The notes beneath the pieces were generated by a model. The model saw only the letters and a list, made by a program, of their open reading frames with translations. It made no database searches and was not told the DNA's origin. From positions 21,507,149-21,571,148 of the forward strand of contig NC_045146.1 in the NCBI RefSeq assembly GCF_008831285.2: a stretch of DNA of 64,000 bases. The letters run 5' to 3'. The translations under genes were made by a program, and so were the position numbers. Source of the stretch: Nymphaea colorata. Lineage: Eukaryota; Streptophyta; Magnoliopsida; Nymphaeales; Nymphaeaceae. Numbering within the stretch: position 1 is the stretch's first letter; the number at the start of each line of letters is the position of its first letter. Below are positions 23,130-36,490 of the stretch, piece by piece.

Positions 23130-24950
23130 TCCTCGATTTCTTCTCGTCGCCTAATTCATGTTCTATTGCATTTGAAAATTCTTTAGATTGATTTGTCTGC
23201 GTGAACTCGGGCCATCGAGTTCGTTGAATAAGAAAAAGAAAGGCTATTTATTAGCTTGTATTGCGTTTCCTAGTGAAAGAGCGTCTGATTACCACTCTTT
23301 CTGCCTCCCTCTGTCTCTCTTTTCCCTCTCTAAGTCGACACGATTACCATAGATTCAACTTTTGTCTCCTTGCAAGCCGCCACGATACTGTATAAGGGGC
23401 ACTTTAGTCTTCTTAAAACACATTTTTTGCCTTTATGAGTGCACGGATTGTTAATTCTATCGGGAAAAACTGAAGCCTCCGTCTTAGATGGTGTATAAAT
23501 TATGACTCAATGAGGTGAAAAAGAAGTTTTTAAAAGAATAAAAAGAAAATTGTGATAAAAAAAGGTTAAAAGTTGAAAAATTACATTCATTATCAAAAAT
23601 TTTTAAAATATCTCAACCCTTTCTCAATTTGTTTGTTTTATATTGTTGTCCATTTCCTTTTTTTTCCTTTGCCTCCAAGGTTTGAGCTGGATCGTGATTC
23701 AACATACTTTTTGTCCGCATCGCTCTTCGTTTCTCATATTTACAAAAATTTTTGTTGCACTAAGACATGGTATAATTGGAATCCACTAATTAACCCAACA
23801 ATCAATTTTGAACAACACCCTCTATAAATGTCAACTAAGCATACCATTATACGCCAAATTAAGTCCTTAAACAACCCGCTACCATGCATTCATTTTGGTG
23901 AGGTTTCGATCATGGTCATCATTTTTGGCATCACTTTCCCATGGAGTAGTTGGATAAGACCAACTGGTAGTTAGAAGATCTTATTCCATGTTGTCATTGT
24001 CGACGTTGCTCATCAGTCTGCATCGGTTAGATTGGCATTTTATCTTTGCTGAATTGGTTCAAATTTGAACAGTAAGGTTTTTTTTTAATGTTAATTAGTT
24101 TTTTAAAATCGTTGTTTAGATAACAAATTCAGAAGTAAAGCTATGAACTACTATTGGCCAATAGACCATACTAGTTGACAAATAATTAAATCGGTACGTA
24201 CCCATATCTGTACTGATAACAACGGCCAAAATTGTCTAAAAAAGAAATTTGATTAAGTTTTTTTCAATTGCTCATTGACTTGTTTTCTTCATTGATACCG
24301 AGCAAGTGGGTACAAGCATCATGCCGTGTTCATCTCTCTCCCAAGTAGGGTTTTTTTTTTCCTGAAAATTATTGAGAAAAAGGATAAACTTTCGCCAATT
24401 ATTGAAGAACCCATAAGTAGGAGAAAATTCCCGAGCCGTCTCTAACCGGTCCGATCCAGCAAGGGCCAGCCGGCGATACGTTACGGCGGCGATGACGACG
24501 AACCGGACGGAGGGAGTAGCTCCGTTAAAAGAAAGGAAGCCAGCTGGTTCGCCGGTGGGTCCCGCCTTCGTTTAAGACTTTCCGTGGAAGGGAATCGAAT
24601 GGGAAATGATTCCATCCCTCAGATCTTCGGTGGAACAACTGATGTCTTAAGCGATGGCGATATTTTCATAATAGCGGACGCTGGAAATATAACACGCTCT
24701 AGGCCCTTTGGCGGATACTAAAGGCTTTGGCAAATTAATTTTTGGTTCTTTGGTGTCTTCATTATTAGCTGGAAAACTTCGCGTTTGATATAGAAAATAT
24801 TTCTATATGGACTTCATTTTTAAGAGATATTGCCCTGAAAGACATATGTTCAATTTTAACACGTTATTTGGAATGATTTTATCCGGATAACTTGGTGGAA
24901 TCTCATCTTCTTAGGGCCTCAACAATTGCCACAGCGTAGTTTCGGGCCCC
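23130..24950. other. Spacer upstream of actin
   Basis: Mostly AT-rich without coding pattern. A GC-rich patch at 24430-24570 contains only a 27-codon frame. The region just before 24960 should hold the actin promoter; TTTAAAAG at 24963-24969 is the best TATA-like candidate. Confidence 0.45.
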
Positions 24951-24984
24951 GCTGGCTTGCCCTTTAAAAGACTAAACCCTCCTT

Positions 24985-26492
24985 GTTTGTCGATCCCTTC
25001 CGCTCTCCGCTCTTGTTCTCGTTCAGTCAGTTCTTCACCTTCCCCTCCCTTCCCTCTCTCTTCTCTCTTCCGAAGAAGAAGAAGAAGAAGAAGAAGAGGA
25101 GGGTCACCTGCAGTTCACACAAGGTCCTCTCTCCTTCTCTCTCTTCTCTCGCTTTCCATGTCGCTGCTTGAGTGCGCTCTCTTTTCTCCGATCATCGCTT
25201 TTTGCAGAAATATTTGGTTTTTTTTAGTAATAGTTTGTGAAAAGTTCGTTATCCATGCGGTACTTCCAGTAACTCGTATCAAGTCGTGCAATTTTATGTT
25301 CTGCTGCTACTTACCTTTCCCGGTCCTAGCTATCTAGAGTTTGAGTTATTGGAGTTGTTCAGCATGGAATGGGTGCGACATATTGCTATCATGCTTATTG
25401 ATAGTTTCATACCCCAGAATTTTTGTGATAAATAGAAGTGTCTTTTTGTGTTTAGTTGATTCGACATCGCTCTTTTGACTAGCTTCAGCCAAACCGTAGG
25501 TTGTTGATACTAGAGGAATTGGATGGAAACTTGTGTGGATTAGGTAGATGTTTCTGTTATCTGTGTTTTGTATATCTCTTTAGGCACGTGGAATGCATGG
25601 TAACTTACTGCTGTTTTCTAATTGAATCAGTATTCTTTTAGGCTAGTATCATAGTGATAGAGGAAAAAAATGGAGACTTCTGCAGGTTAAGGTTGATTTA
25701 TATAGGCGAACGTGCCATTCTCCGGATTTATTCTCTTTTATGCTTGGGGTTTTGGATCCTTTTCCACGTCAATGTTGTTCTTATTGTAAGTGAACATGTT
25801 TTCCCGCTATGAAAAAAAAAAAAAAAGGTGCCGACTGTAGCTTGTTGAGTTCTGTTGCATCTTGAGGCTTCGCTTGAGAATATAATGTTGTGCCCCTGTC
25901 TTTGGTGTTTTTATATGTTATTATGTACATGAGTAATTGGTTTGCTGCTTTTGTCAATAGACTGAAGGCCGCAGTGGCTTTCTTTCTCCATGTAATTAGG
26001 CTGGTTGATTTAGTACTACTGGTCATTCTTTCACATGTCGAATTGTCTTTTCTTATGATTCGAACTTCATATTGGAGCTGATACTTTTTTCACACTTGAA
26101 CTTAAAGCATAACTGTTCTTAATTTTCACCGATTCAGGGTAGTGGCAAGTATGTCCATGTACCATCGGGAGTGATTTATATCATACCTTAGTTTGTTTTA
26201 TATGAATCTTCTGTCATAATCTGTCAGCACTCAGCAGCTATAGTCTTGCAAATTCCAAAACATGGTTTTTAGTTGTCCTGTCTCTGCTTGGTAAAGCATG
26301 AGGAAACAATCTTGAGATTCCTGTGTTGCTAGTGTAAGCATTTCATTTTGAATTTCCTACAAATCTGTGTGCCCATTATCTGCATTGACATTGAGTCATT
26401 GTCCATTAGTTTATTTCAGTGAAAGTTCTTCCGTAGTCTTCTTCTGTAGTCTTCTAATTTGGTTCTTAAATAATGCAGCTTGATATAGAAAA
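24985..26492 (+). other. Actin 5' leader with leader intron
   Basis: A pyrimidine-rich leader with a (GAA)n run (about 25073-25097) is followed by about 1.3 kb of T-rich intron-like sequence. It ends in a clear acceptor (TAATGCAG, AG at 26477-26478), 14 bases before the start codon. Plant actin genes usually have such a leader intron, often needed for strong expression. The donor site was not fixed from sequence. Confidence 0.65.
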
Positions 26493-28383
<1,891 letters not shown>

Positions 28384-28749
28384 GCTCTGTTTTTCTGCTT
28401 TTTGTGTTTGCATATCATTTACCTTTTGTGTCTGGAGTCGGATTGGTTCAGAAATTGTCATCGATTATTGTATTACCGTATGGAAATTCTCATTCCTATC
28501 ATGTAATGGCTGGAACGTGTACCCAAGTTTAGGTCGGATTGCATGTATAGCTTGCATAGTTTTGTCCAGTTTGCAGGTGGAGCTAAAGTTTGCTATTACT
28601 TCTTGTTTGTCCCTTGTAGTTATGTTCAACAAGCAGCGATGTGGTTGAACAATGAACTCTTGAAGGCTTTTTCCTCTCCCCGTTTGTATTATTCGTCTTG
28701 GACGTCATATTCTATGGTAAAGGTTTTCTTTTTATTGCCGATTGTATGA

Positions 28750-31130
28750 TCGGTAGATCGTTTTTAGAATCATTGCCGTCGTTTGAAGGCCTTCGTTGTG
28801 TATGCGTTGTGCAACAGTCGTGCCCATTTTCCCCAATAGCAACAGCGTGCACTTTTCTCAGTCCTTAGCGGGATTTCGCACTTTCAATTGGTGATTTGCA
28901 TTTGCTGGTTTGAAAGGAGAGTGGTTCCGGGGGCAGGTTTGACCCAAATTTCAGGTTACATGTCCAAGAACCAGATTGCGATATGCTTGTCCTCCTGCGT
29001 TAAATATCATCCTACGGGAATTAAATTTTCATTTTGTTGACATTTAGATCAAGGCGAGCAATCGAGTTTATTGATTTTTTCTTTCAGAAAATTTGTCCCA
29101 GAGAGAGAGAGAGAGAGAGAGAGAGTGAGAGTGAGAGAGGCGGAGAGGCTTACAAGTATCGGGCGGCCCGATAAGAAGCGGACCTGTGCCGGCCTGAAAC
29201 CCGAGTTCAGTTTGGCCTAAGCTCCATCTGATTACTTTAAAAAATATATTTTTAAATATAAGATAATATAAATATAATTGATGGTAATAAAATATTATAT
29301 TTATATATAAAATTAATAAAATAAATATTAAAAAATATTGAGTCCATTCGGTGCTTTTTTTGGGTTCGAGTCCGGCCGTGTTGGGCTCGGTGCTCAGTCT
29401 TCCTTACAACAGAGACAAGTGGTGCATAAAAAAGGTATTTATAAGTAAGTGAAGGCTCTTCCAAAGAAGCAACATCACACATTTGCAAGTGGTAAGGAGC
29501 CAAAGAGTCCACGTCCAAAATTTTTATATAAAATAAATGAAACTTCTAAAATTTAAATGTATTTTTTTTTTTTTGAGGAAGGGCAAGGGCCTCTAACCGA
29601 CTCATATCTCTCCCTCAGCAGGCACAGGCACTAAGCGAGCTCATGTTTTGTGCTTTTGTTTTTTGGGTACCGTTTAGGACCCTTCAACTTTTTATTAATG
29701 CTTCTCCTTCAGTTCTGGATCTTTTTTCTTTACAAGTCTATATTATATAATGTTTTATTGAATGAAACTACCTTTTTTTTTTTCTTAAGGTGAGTGGTTT
29801 CTCTTCTAAGGTTCATATAAAGCATGCTCCATGATTCGAGACATTTTACGATCCAATAAAAATAATGTACTGGGTCGTGTATAATAGGCCCAACATTCTT
29901 TGTTTTTTTTTGTTTTTTTCATAGAGGTTCACTTATTTTGGCATAATGATGCCTTTTTCATGCAATGGGAAGATGACTATAGAAATTCAGCCTTCTATAT
30001 TGACATATGCATGCAGCAGGGGGTCGGTAGAGGCCTTGGCCCTTCCTCAATTTTTTTAAAATTTACATGTAAATTTTAGAAGTTTTATTTATTTTATTTA
30101 AAACTTTTGAAAATTTTTATATTTTGACTCTTGTTAAAATTTTGAAACTATAATTTGGCATTCCTCATAAAAAAAAATTTGTATGTATACGGGTACAGAT
30201 ATGTATGTATGTGAGAGTAAATAAAGATCAACAATACCATTCCGTTATTAAATATTTCATGACTGGTCTTCCACTGAAAGTGTTGTTTCTCTGATATTAA
30301 AGAAAATTAACGATCACCAATGTAAGTAGAGACAGTAATATATTTTATCTAAAAAGTTTGCATAGAAGTGACACTTTCTAACAGTGGAGCCTATGACTAT
30401 TTTCCTGATCAACTTGATACTGACATAAAATTTTATAACCACATGGTAGGCCAAGTTATAATAAAAATTTAGCTTGGTTTGTTCCCTACACAAACCACCT
30501 GCCGTGGCGGGCGGTGAGTCAGGGTTCGTGTTTCTTTTCATGCATCCTGACTTTTGAAACCGGCGGCGGCAGCCATTATGGGAACTAATAGGTCAATCGA
30601 TATATGGCGACCTTTTCAAACCTGTTCTGCCTAGCAAGTGCTAACCTCTCCTATGGACGCAGGATAGCCATTGCGCTCAATTATATATGATTAATAGTTT
30701 ATGGTTGATACGACCTGATATAGAACACGGGCAACCGGCGAGAGCTTACTGTCCCTTTTTTTCTGATGAGTCCTAAACGGAGCTGGAATCGCATTGGTTT
30801 CACAACGTCCACCATGTTGCTTTGCTCTAGCTTTCTACGAGACAGAAGAAAATAATATGCATCCACATAACTAAATTAACATGCAACTATTCTCATTGAT
30901 CGTCATCGTTATGCCATCTATCTCTCGCGTTGATGGCCATGAGACAAGATACATACAGAGAACATAGATATATTTTCAACAATACATTTAGTATCTTACA
31001 CTAGCCGATCTCTTAAGAAGCCTAAAACTGAACATAAATTTATTCACCGGGCATTCAAGAAGGAAGGCCACGACTAGGTTTCTTGAACCATGACGACCCT
31101 GGTAGGTACAAGTATCCTCTGGATCATGGT
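28750..31130. other. Spacer with GA repeat and inverted-repeat pair
   Basis: Contains a GA-rich microsatellite (about 29100-29139), AT-rich runs (29230-29335), and an inverted-repeat pair at 29514-29601 and 30021-30108. No gene recognised. Confidence 0.55.
29514..30108. repeat. Inverted-repeat pair, about 88-bp arms
   Basis: The left arm (29514-29601) ends GAGGAAGGGCAAGGGCCTCTA. The right arm (30021-30108) carries the reverse complement, GAGGCCTTGGCCCTTCCTC, followed by an AT-rich part that also pairs with the left arm. The spacer is about 420 bp without coding capacity. It could be a nonautonomous DNA transposon or two opposed copies of one repeat. Confidence 0.5.
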
Positions 31131-31139
31131 AGAGCTGAA

Positions 31140-31835
31140 CTAAGCCGACTGAGATATGTCCAATTTGAAGGCCATACCAAAGAGCTTAAGCACCCCAAAA
31201 GTTACAAGCATGGCTGCCCATCCTCCAACAACAACACGAACCGTCGATTTTCCTACTGACGAGCCACCGAGCTTAGCGGCGGTCCAGCCAAAGAGGGCTA
31301 GAGCTAAGGTCGAGACACCAGAGACCACGCCCACCCTGGTCCATCGTTGCTTGATGAATGCGCCGCTCAGCAACGGCACCACTGCCCCGATGCCAAACGC
31401 CAGTGCCGATGCGCCGGCCGCCTGTAAAGGGCTCGGCAGCTTCTCCTTCTCCTCCTGCTCCTTCTCCGCCGACACCTCAACATCGGCATACCGCCTCTCC
31501 CTCTTCATCTGCGCGAGCTCGATGTCGACTTGGGAGTAGACGGAGACGTACTCGCCGATGGCCATGCTGAATGCTCCTGCGATGAGGCCGGCGAGACCCG
31601 AGACGACGGTGGCTTTGACCGATTGGTTAACTGCGCTCACACCCAGCATGAGGGAGGCAACAGAGACGAGGCCATCATTGGCGCCGAGGGCAGCGGCCCT
31701 GAGCCATTGTGCACGCTGGGAGTAGTCGAAAGGCTCTTCTTTCGCTACCGTGTCGGCCGGACAGCTGTTCCCAGGCTTGTCCACTATATGGTTTATTTGG
31801 TTAAGTTGAACAGAAGAAGGCAAGTAAGCGGCCAT
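31140..31835 (-). CDS. Vacuolar iron transporter-like (VIT/CCC1 family, nodulin-21-like)
   Basis: 231 residues, intronless. Start chosen at MAAYLPSSV (31835), where the conserved protein begins; the upstream in-frame ATG at 31895 lies near the predicted transcription start. The family signature ALGANDGLVSVASLMLGVSA is at 49-68 and a GLAGLIAGAFSMAIGEYVSV second helix at about 80-99. Three more hydrophobic helices are near 138-158, 167-188 and 200-221, giving the five-helix CCC1 fold. The loop between helices 2 and 3 (about 100-137) is short and charged, lacking the long metal-binding domain of VIT1. That places it with the nodulin-21/VTL branch, proposed to move iron (perhaps manganese) into the vacuole. 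Substrate and membrane are inferred from the family. Confidence 0.92.
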   Translation of the reverse strand: MAAYLPSSVQLNQINHIVDKPGNSCPADTVAKEEPFDYSQRAQWLRAAALGANDGLVSVASLMLGVSAVNQSVKATVVSGLAGLIAGAFSMAIGEYVSVYSQVDIELAQMKRERRYADVEVSAEKEQEEKEKLPSPLQAAGASALAFGIGAVVPLLSGAFIKQRWTRVGVVSGVSTLALALFGWTAAKLGGSSVGKSTVRVVVGGWAAMLVTFGVLKLFGMAFKLDISQSA

Positions 31836-31911
31836 TGCCAACTGAAGAAAGAGAGAGAGAGAGAGAGGGTGTTGGGGGGAGAGTGTGGAGAGCACACGCC
31901 TGGCTTCACCA

Positions 31912-31919
31912 ATTTATAG
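31912..31919 (-). promoter_or_regulatory. TATA box of the VIT-like gene
   Basis: The minus strand reads CTATAAAT 77 bp upstream of the start at 31835, giving a predicted leader of about 45 nt that contains a CT-rich run. Confidence 0.6.
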
Positions 31920-32763
31920 AGACAGAAAGTGAACAACGTTGATATGCGCCTTTCTGTTCGGCAGTCAGTTGCCGCCGGAATCTCAGAGCCGTCGGATTTG
32001 ATGAATAAGATGATATCTTCGGGGTAGAGAAGCGGTCAAAAGATATGACGTGCCACATCCTCTCGGGGCCTGAGAGGAGCCCATATGTCACCAAAGTAAT
32101 ATTTTATACGTCAATGATGCCTAGAAATATACCATTGCACAAGCTATCTCCAAGTCAGATAGTTTGATCGCATGAAACAAATTAATAATTTAGTTGTAAA
32201 GATGGGAGCAAGTCGTCTCATCTATTAGATTAGACGATTTTTGGTGTCTCTCGACAACTCAAGTCTTACATTTCACATTCTGATCAGTCTTTAACTTGAA
32301 AATTATAGTAAGAAAATGGAATGAGTCGAATCCAGGAATATACAGGAAGCAAAAGATGGCAGCAGCCTTGCATGAAGGCATGAACCATGTCTTTGAAGGC
32401 GTGAATGCACGTCCTATGGAAGATGGGTGCATGTCAAACAAGGCGGATATCAACAATTGAAGAATTAGCTAAGTCTTGAACTCTCTTCCTCTCTCTCTCT
32501 CCCCCTTCCTTCGGGTTTAATTTGCTAGTCAAAGATCTCTACATTCAACTGTTGGAGCCAGGAGGCGGGAGTTGTTCGTAGATAAGCGCATTCGGAGGCC
32601 ACAATATTATTCTGCAGCTGTTGGCCGTCCATTTCTAAAACCAAGTCGTGTCTTCGGCTCAGATCAAGTAAAGATGCACGCATTGCAGCACAGGTGCTAC
32701 ATAGTGCACAAATAATCAGCCCCAATAAACCAAAGTGTAGGTAGACCAAGAAAACACAGAGAA

Positions 32764-32775
32764 CACACACACACA

Positions 32776-32818
<43 letters not shown>

Positions 32819-32819
32819 A
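32764..32819. repeat. Compound AC/CT/TA microsatellite
   Basis: Consecutive (AC)n, (CT)n and (TA)n runs without interruption. Confidence 0.9.
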
Positions 32820-34565
32820 TGCATCATACTACTCAATTACGTTTAGAATCTCTTTTGTGAAAATTTTGAACTGCCCAAAGTCATTTCACTTGCAGAGTTT
32901 CATTTATATATCAGAAACATCGGCTTGTAACATTGACCGACTTTACAAACGTGGAGATGACGTGTGTACAAATATAAGTTTAATAAACATTTGTAAATTG
33001 GAGATCTTATGAATTGCTTCATAATTGCGTCGGTTCAACACATAACTTCGTATGTCCAATTCTACGCAAATGAGAAATATCTAGTTTCATCTATAGTTTC
33101 ATAACTTTTTAGTAGCAGTAATAGTATGTGTTTGTCTATATAACCATCAAATTCAAGCTTTCTGAAATTATATATGGAAGTGAGTTTTCATGGGTGCATT
33201 TCTGAAATAGATAAATTGAGAGAGAGAGAGAGAGAGAGACTAGGAATTATTTTCCTTCGACATTACCTTGGCAAAAGAAACGCGCAAAAGAAACGCCTTC
33301 AAGATTTTGGAAGGATACAAGTATACCAGCAACAAATGAAAGAGTAGGATGAAAGCGGCAGAAAGGCAAGCGTAGTCTAATAATGAAGAATGCTAGTAGT
33401 ATGCTTACATAAGATACAGAACAAATAACATGTCTAGAACCATCCTCTGCAAGCAAGTTTATAGTAAAAATAAAAATTTCTGTTGTTATTGTTATTCTGA
33501 TTATTATTGTATTGGCGGATATCGTGCTCTAGCATCTGATTTGGCCGATACTATCGTTTTCCTTTCCCAGATCATTTCAATGCATGGTGAGCGATACGTG
33601 GAGGCGACAGCGAGAACTAGCAAGGAGATGATGTAATCAGCTTCGGTCTATCCTGCCCATACCTTCTTACAGTTTAATGGGGATCGCTGTTGCCATCCCC
33701 ACGCGCTCGAGGACGTCTCCTTGGCCGCGGAGGCGTGGCGCGCACGCCTTGAAACCTACGGCCGTCTCTCTCCTCTCTTTCTTTTCCTCTTTCCCGCTAT
33801 TCTTTTCTTTTTTCTACTAATAACAGTCTTCTTCTTTTTCTTCCCCTGGTTCAAACCTGCTCCAGCCTTGATGTCCTTCCCCCGAATAGAAAAATAGTAG
33901 CAGCATGTGTCACACACGCGGTCACCCTCAAAAAGTAAGCGGGCACTCGCCTTCTTTCGTGAGCTGCCCACAATCCACTAGTTATTTAATGATGATCATC
34001 ATGCTGACTATACACTCCTCTTCCTACTTCTTCTTCTTCTTCTTCTTCTCTGTGTGCTTGTTTTCGTACTTCTTTTTTTTCTTTGGCTAGTGCTGTGCGA
34101 CCTACGTCGATCAGATGTAATGGTGTGCCTTGACTTTTTGGTTTTTTGTTTTTGTATGTGAAGGAATTCCATCTTGGTGAAGTAATTATGTGGGCGTAGA
34201 TATCTTCAAACTAATTTAATGCACCAAGGAAACGAAAATCCTAACATCCCCAGACGGCTTCTCCCATAATTTAAAGTCCTTCGGCTCAACCCTTGAGGCG
34301 GCGAAAGGATCTGGTGCAATGTAACCTTGCGTTTTTCTGCAATCATATTTTATTAGAAGCCTTCTGTTTATGTGTTTTTTTTTTGTTTTTGAACATCTCC
34401 AATGCAGATCCGCAGTGGAAGCAGAGTCTGGTGGGGTATTCCTTAGATTAATGACGACAGAAGATGGCCTAAACATCAGTATAATCTTAATGATATAGCA
34501 AAGAATGGGCCCTGCAGTTCAAGCATTTGATTTGTCAACCATCTTGTAACGTATGATCACCGTGG

Positions 34566-34650
34566 CAGAATGAGTTGGATTGTGTTTGACATAATGGTAT
34601 GTGCCAGAATGAGTTGGATTGTGTTTGACATAATGATATGTGCCAGAACA
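34566..34650. repeat. 39-bp tandem duplication
   Basis: The unit starting CAGAATGAGTTGGATTG repeats at 34566 and 34605, with a partial third copy from 34644; copies differ by one or two bases. Confidence 0.8.
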
Positions 34651-36375
34651 CTAACACATCGTTCTGTATTTGAATAAGTCGACACAAACATTGGACAGCA
34701 GAAAATTCTTGAACTCCGGGTTCCCGTGGTAAAGAACAGAAACACTGGACAAAGTTCTTGCGACCTCCTTCACAACGTGCATTCTTCTTCCCTCATCTCG
34801 CCGCTGGCTTCTTCTTTTGTGATGTTGACTTGCCTCTTGTTGGTTCAACAGAGAATTCAGTTGCAGAGGTGTCTGATTTAGGTGACGAGATTAGTTTCAT
34901 GATGCATTTGCAGAACTCTATTGAGGGAAAGAGATTTTTCGGCGTGGTAGTTCTGGTGAGACCTTTGGTAATTTCATGGGTTTATTTTGGTGAAGTTACA
35001 GCAAAGTGGCATCCAAAATCAATTCCAAGGAACCCTTTCTTTCGATTGATGTGAAATGGATGGAATTGATTGAAATGGTAGAGACATGTTCCGTAGTTTC
35101 CGTTTTGTCCTTGTTTGTAGGTAAATTACAATTAGAGAAGGTAAAGACAAATCGGATCTAACGCGATGTAAAACTAGTTCTCCATTGTTTAACTGATCAA
35201 TTCTGAGGCATAATAGCACTCTTGCACGGTTAACTTCAATTCTTCTACCTTTTCATAGTTTTTGATGGTAATGCTACTCTGGTTTCTCATCTGCAGAAGA
35301 TTTGTTTTGGGTACTAAATTGGACAAGTTGGAGGGTAAGCTATTTCTTTGGTAACCTTTTCATATTTCTTGTTCTTTTGATATTGAAGAAGAACATTATC
35401 GTACAATGGAAGTTCTCCTCATTATTGGCTAATGTTGCAGTTTTTATTTGATATTTTGCTGTAATTTTACTGGTATTAAGCGACGTCATTATGAATTGTC
35501 TTGACCACGGTAATCAAACGAGTGAAAGGAATCACACGCTTGTTCCGTTCCGTGGAAACCAAACGACGAACAGACGTACAGTAATGCTTCCTTGACTAGC
35601 TGCTCCTGTTCCGATGAACAGCAGAACAGATCATCTATTCTGCTTATTCTAAGAACAGCAAATCAAACATACTCTTTAAGTATGAGTTATTCAAAACTCG
35701 AAATTTGGGCATTGTTTCAAGTTTTTTAATGATCTTATATATATAAACCTTTAAAATATAATATTTTCAACAGAATTTCCTGTGTTTCTTCCATTCTCGG
35801 AGAAGCATTCAGGTGCCCTTTCGGTAGGCTTCTCGGAAACGCATTTTCCATGAGCCCAAGAATTGATAACCATGAATGACGAAACTATAGTTTTCTGGTA
35901 CCATAGTTTCAGTACGACAGTTGGTCACTAGGATTGGGCTTCATAAAATACCATGCAGAAAAGTAAATCCGATTACCTGTCAAAATCACATTTTCACTTG
36001 GTCTCATCCGATCCTACTCGATGCAACTTGCAAGTGCCGAGGAGTGAGCTACCAAAAATCTATCCTTTTGAATTAAATGTGTTTTGGCAGTTCGTATGAT
36101 CTACGATTCCTCTCCAACGACTTCCCAGATCTTTGTCAACGGAAGAAAACTGAACCGACTCACACATAGACCACATGATTAGAAAAAAGAAATCTAAAGC
36201 CACATATCCATGAAGAAGGCTCTCCATCATTTTTTATGACATTTTTTAGATGTAATATCGAAAGGCTCAACTTCTTTTCATTTGATATGGCGTTCTGAAT
36301 CCACCTCCATCCATGGGACTCCTCTGCAACCGGAAGGAGCTTCTGTTTCATCCTCAAAACACAGAAGGGCTACCG

Positions 36376-36490
36376 GAGAAAAGCAAGAATGACAGCATTC
36401 ATACTTTTCTCCCCTCCTCTGTGCTAGTTCAAGTGGGGAGGAGAAAGCAGAATGACAGCATTCATACTTTTCTCCCTCCTTTCCTCTGTG
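36376..36490. repeat. 63-bp imperfect tandem duplication
   Basis: Shared text AATGACAGCATTCATACTT begins at 36388 and again at 36451; the flanking GAGAAA and CTCCTTT-like sequence is also duplicated. Confidence 0.7.

Noticed and set aside
24957-25337. 126-codon plus frame upstream of actin
   Set aside because: It reads through the pyrimidine-rich leader and (GAA)n repeat into the leader intron, giving low-complexity Ser/Arg sequence.
31156-31919. Plus-strand frames over the iron-transporter gene
   Set aside because: Shadows of the GC-rich minus-strand coding sequence; no family motif, while the minus frame gives a clean VIT-like protein.
32357-32460. 34-codon plus frame starting MAAALHEGMNHVFEG
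   Set aside because: No known family, no promoter or exon context; could be chance.
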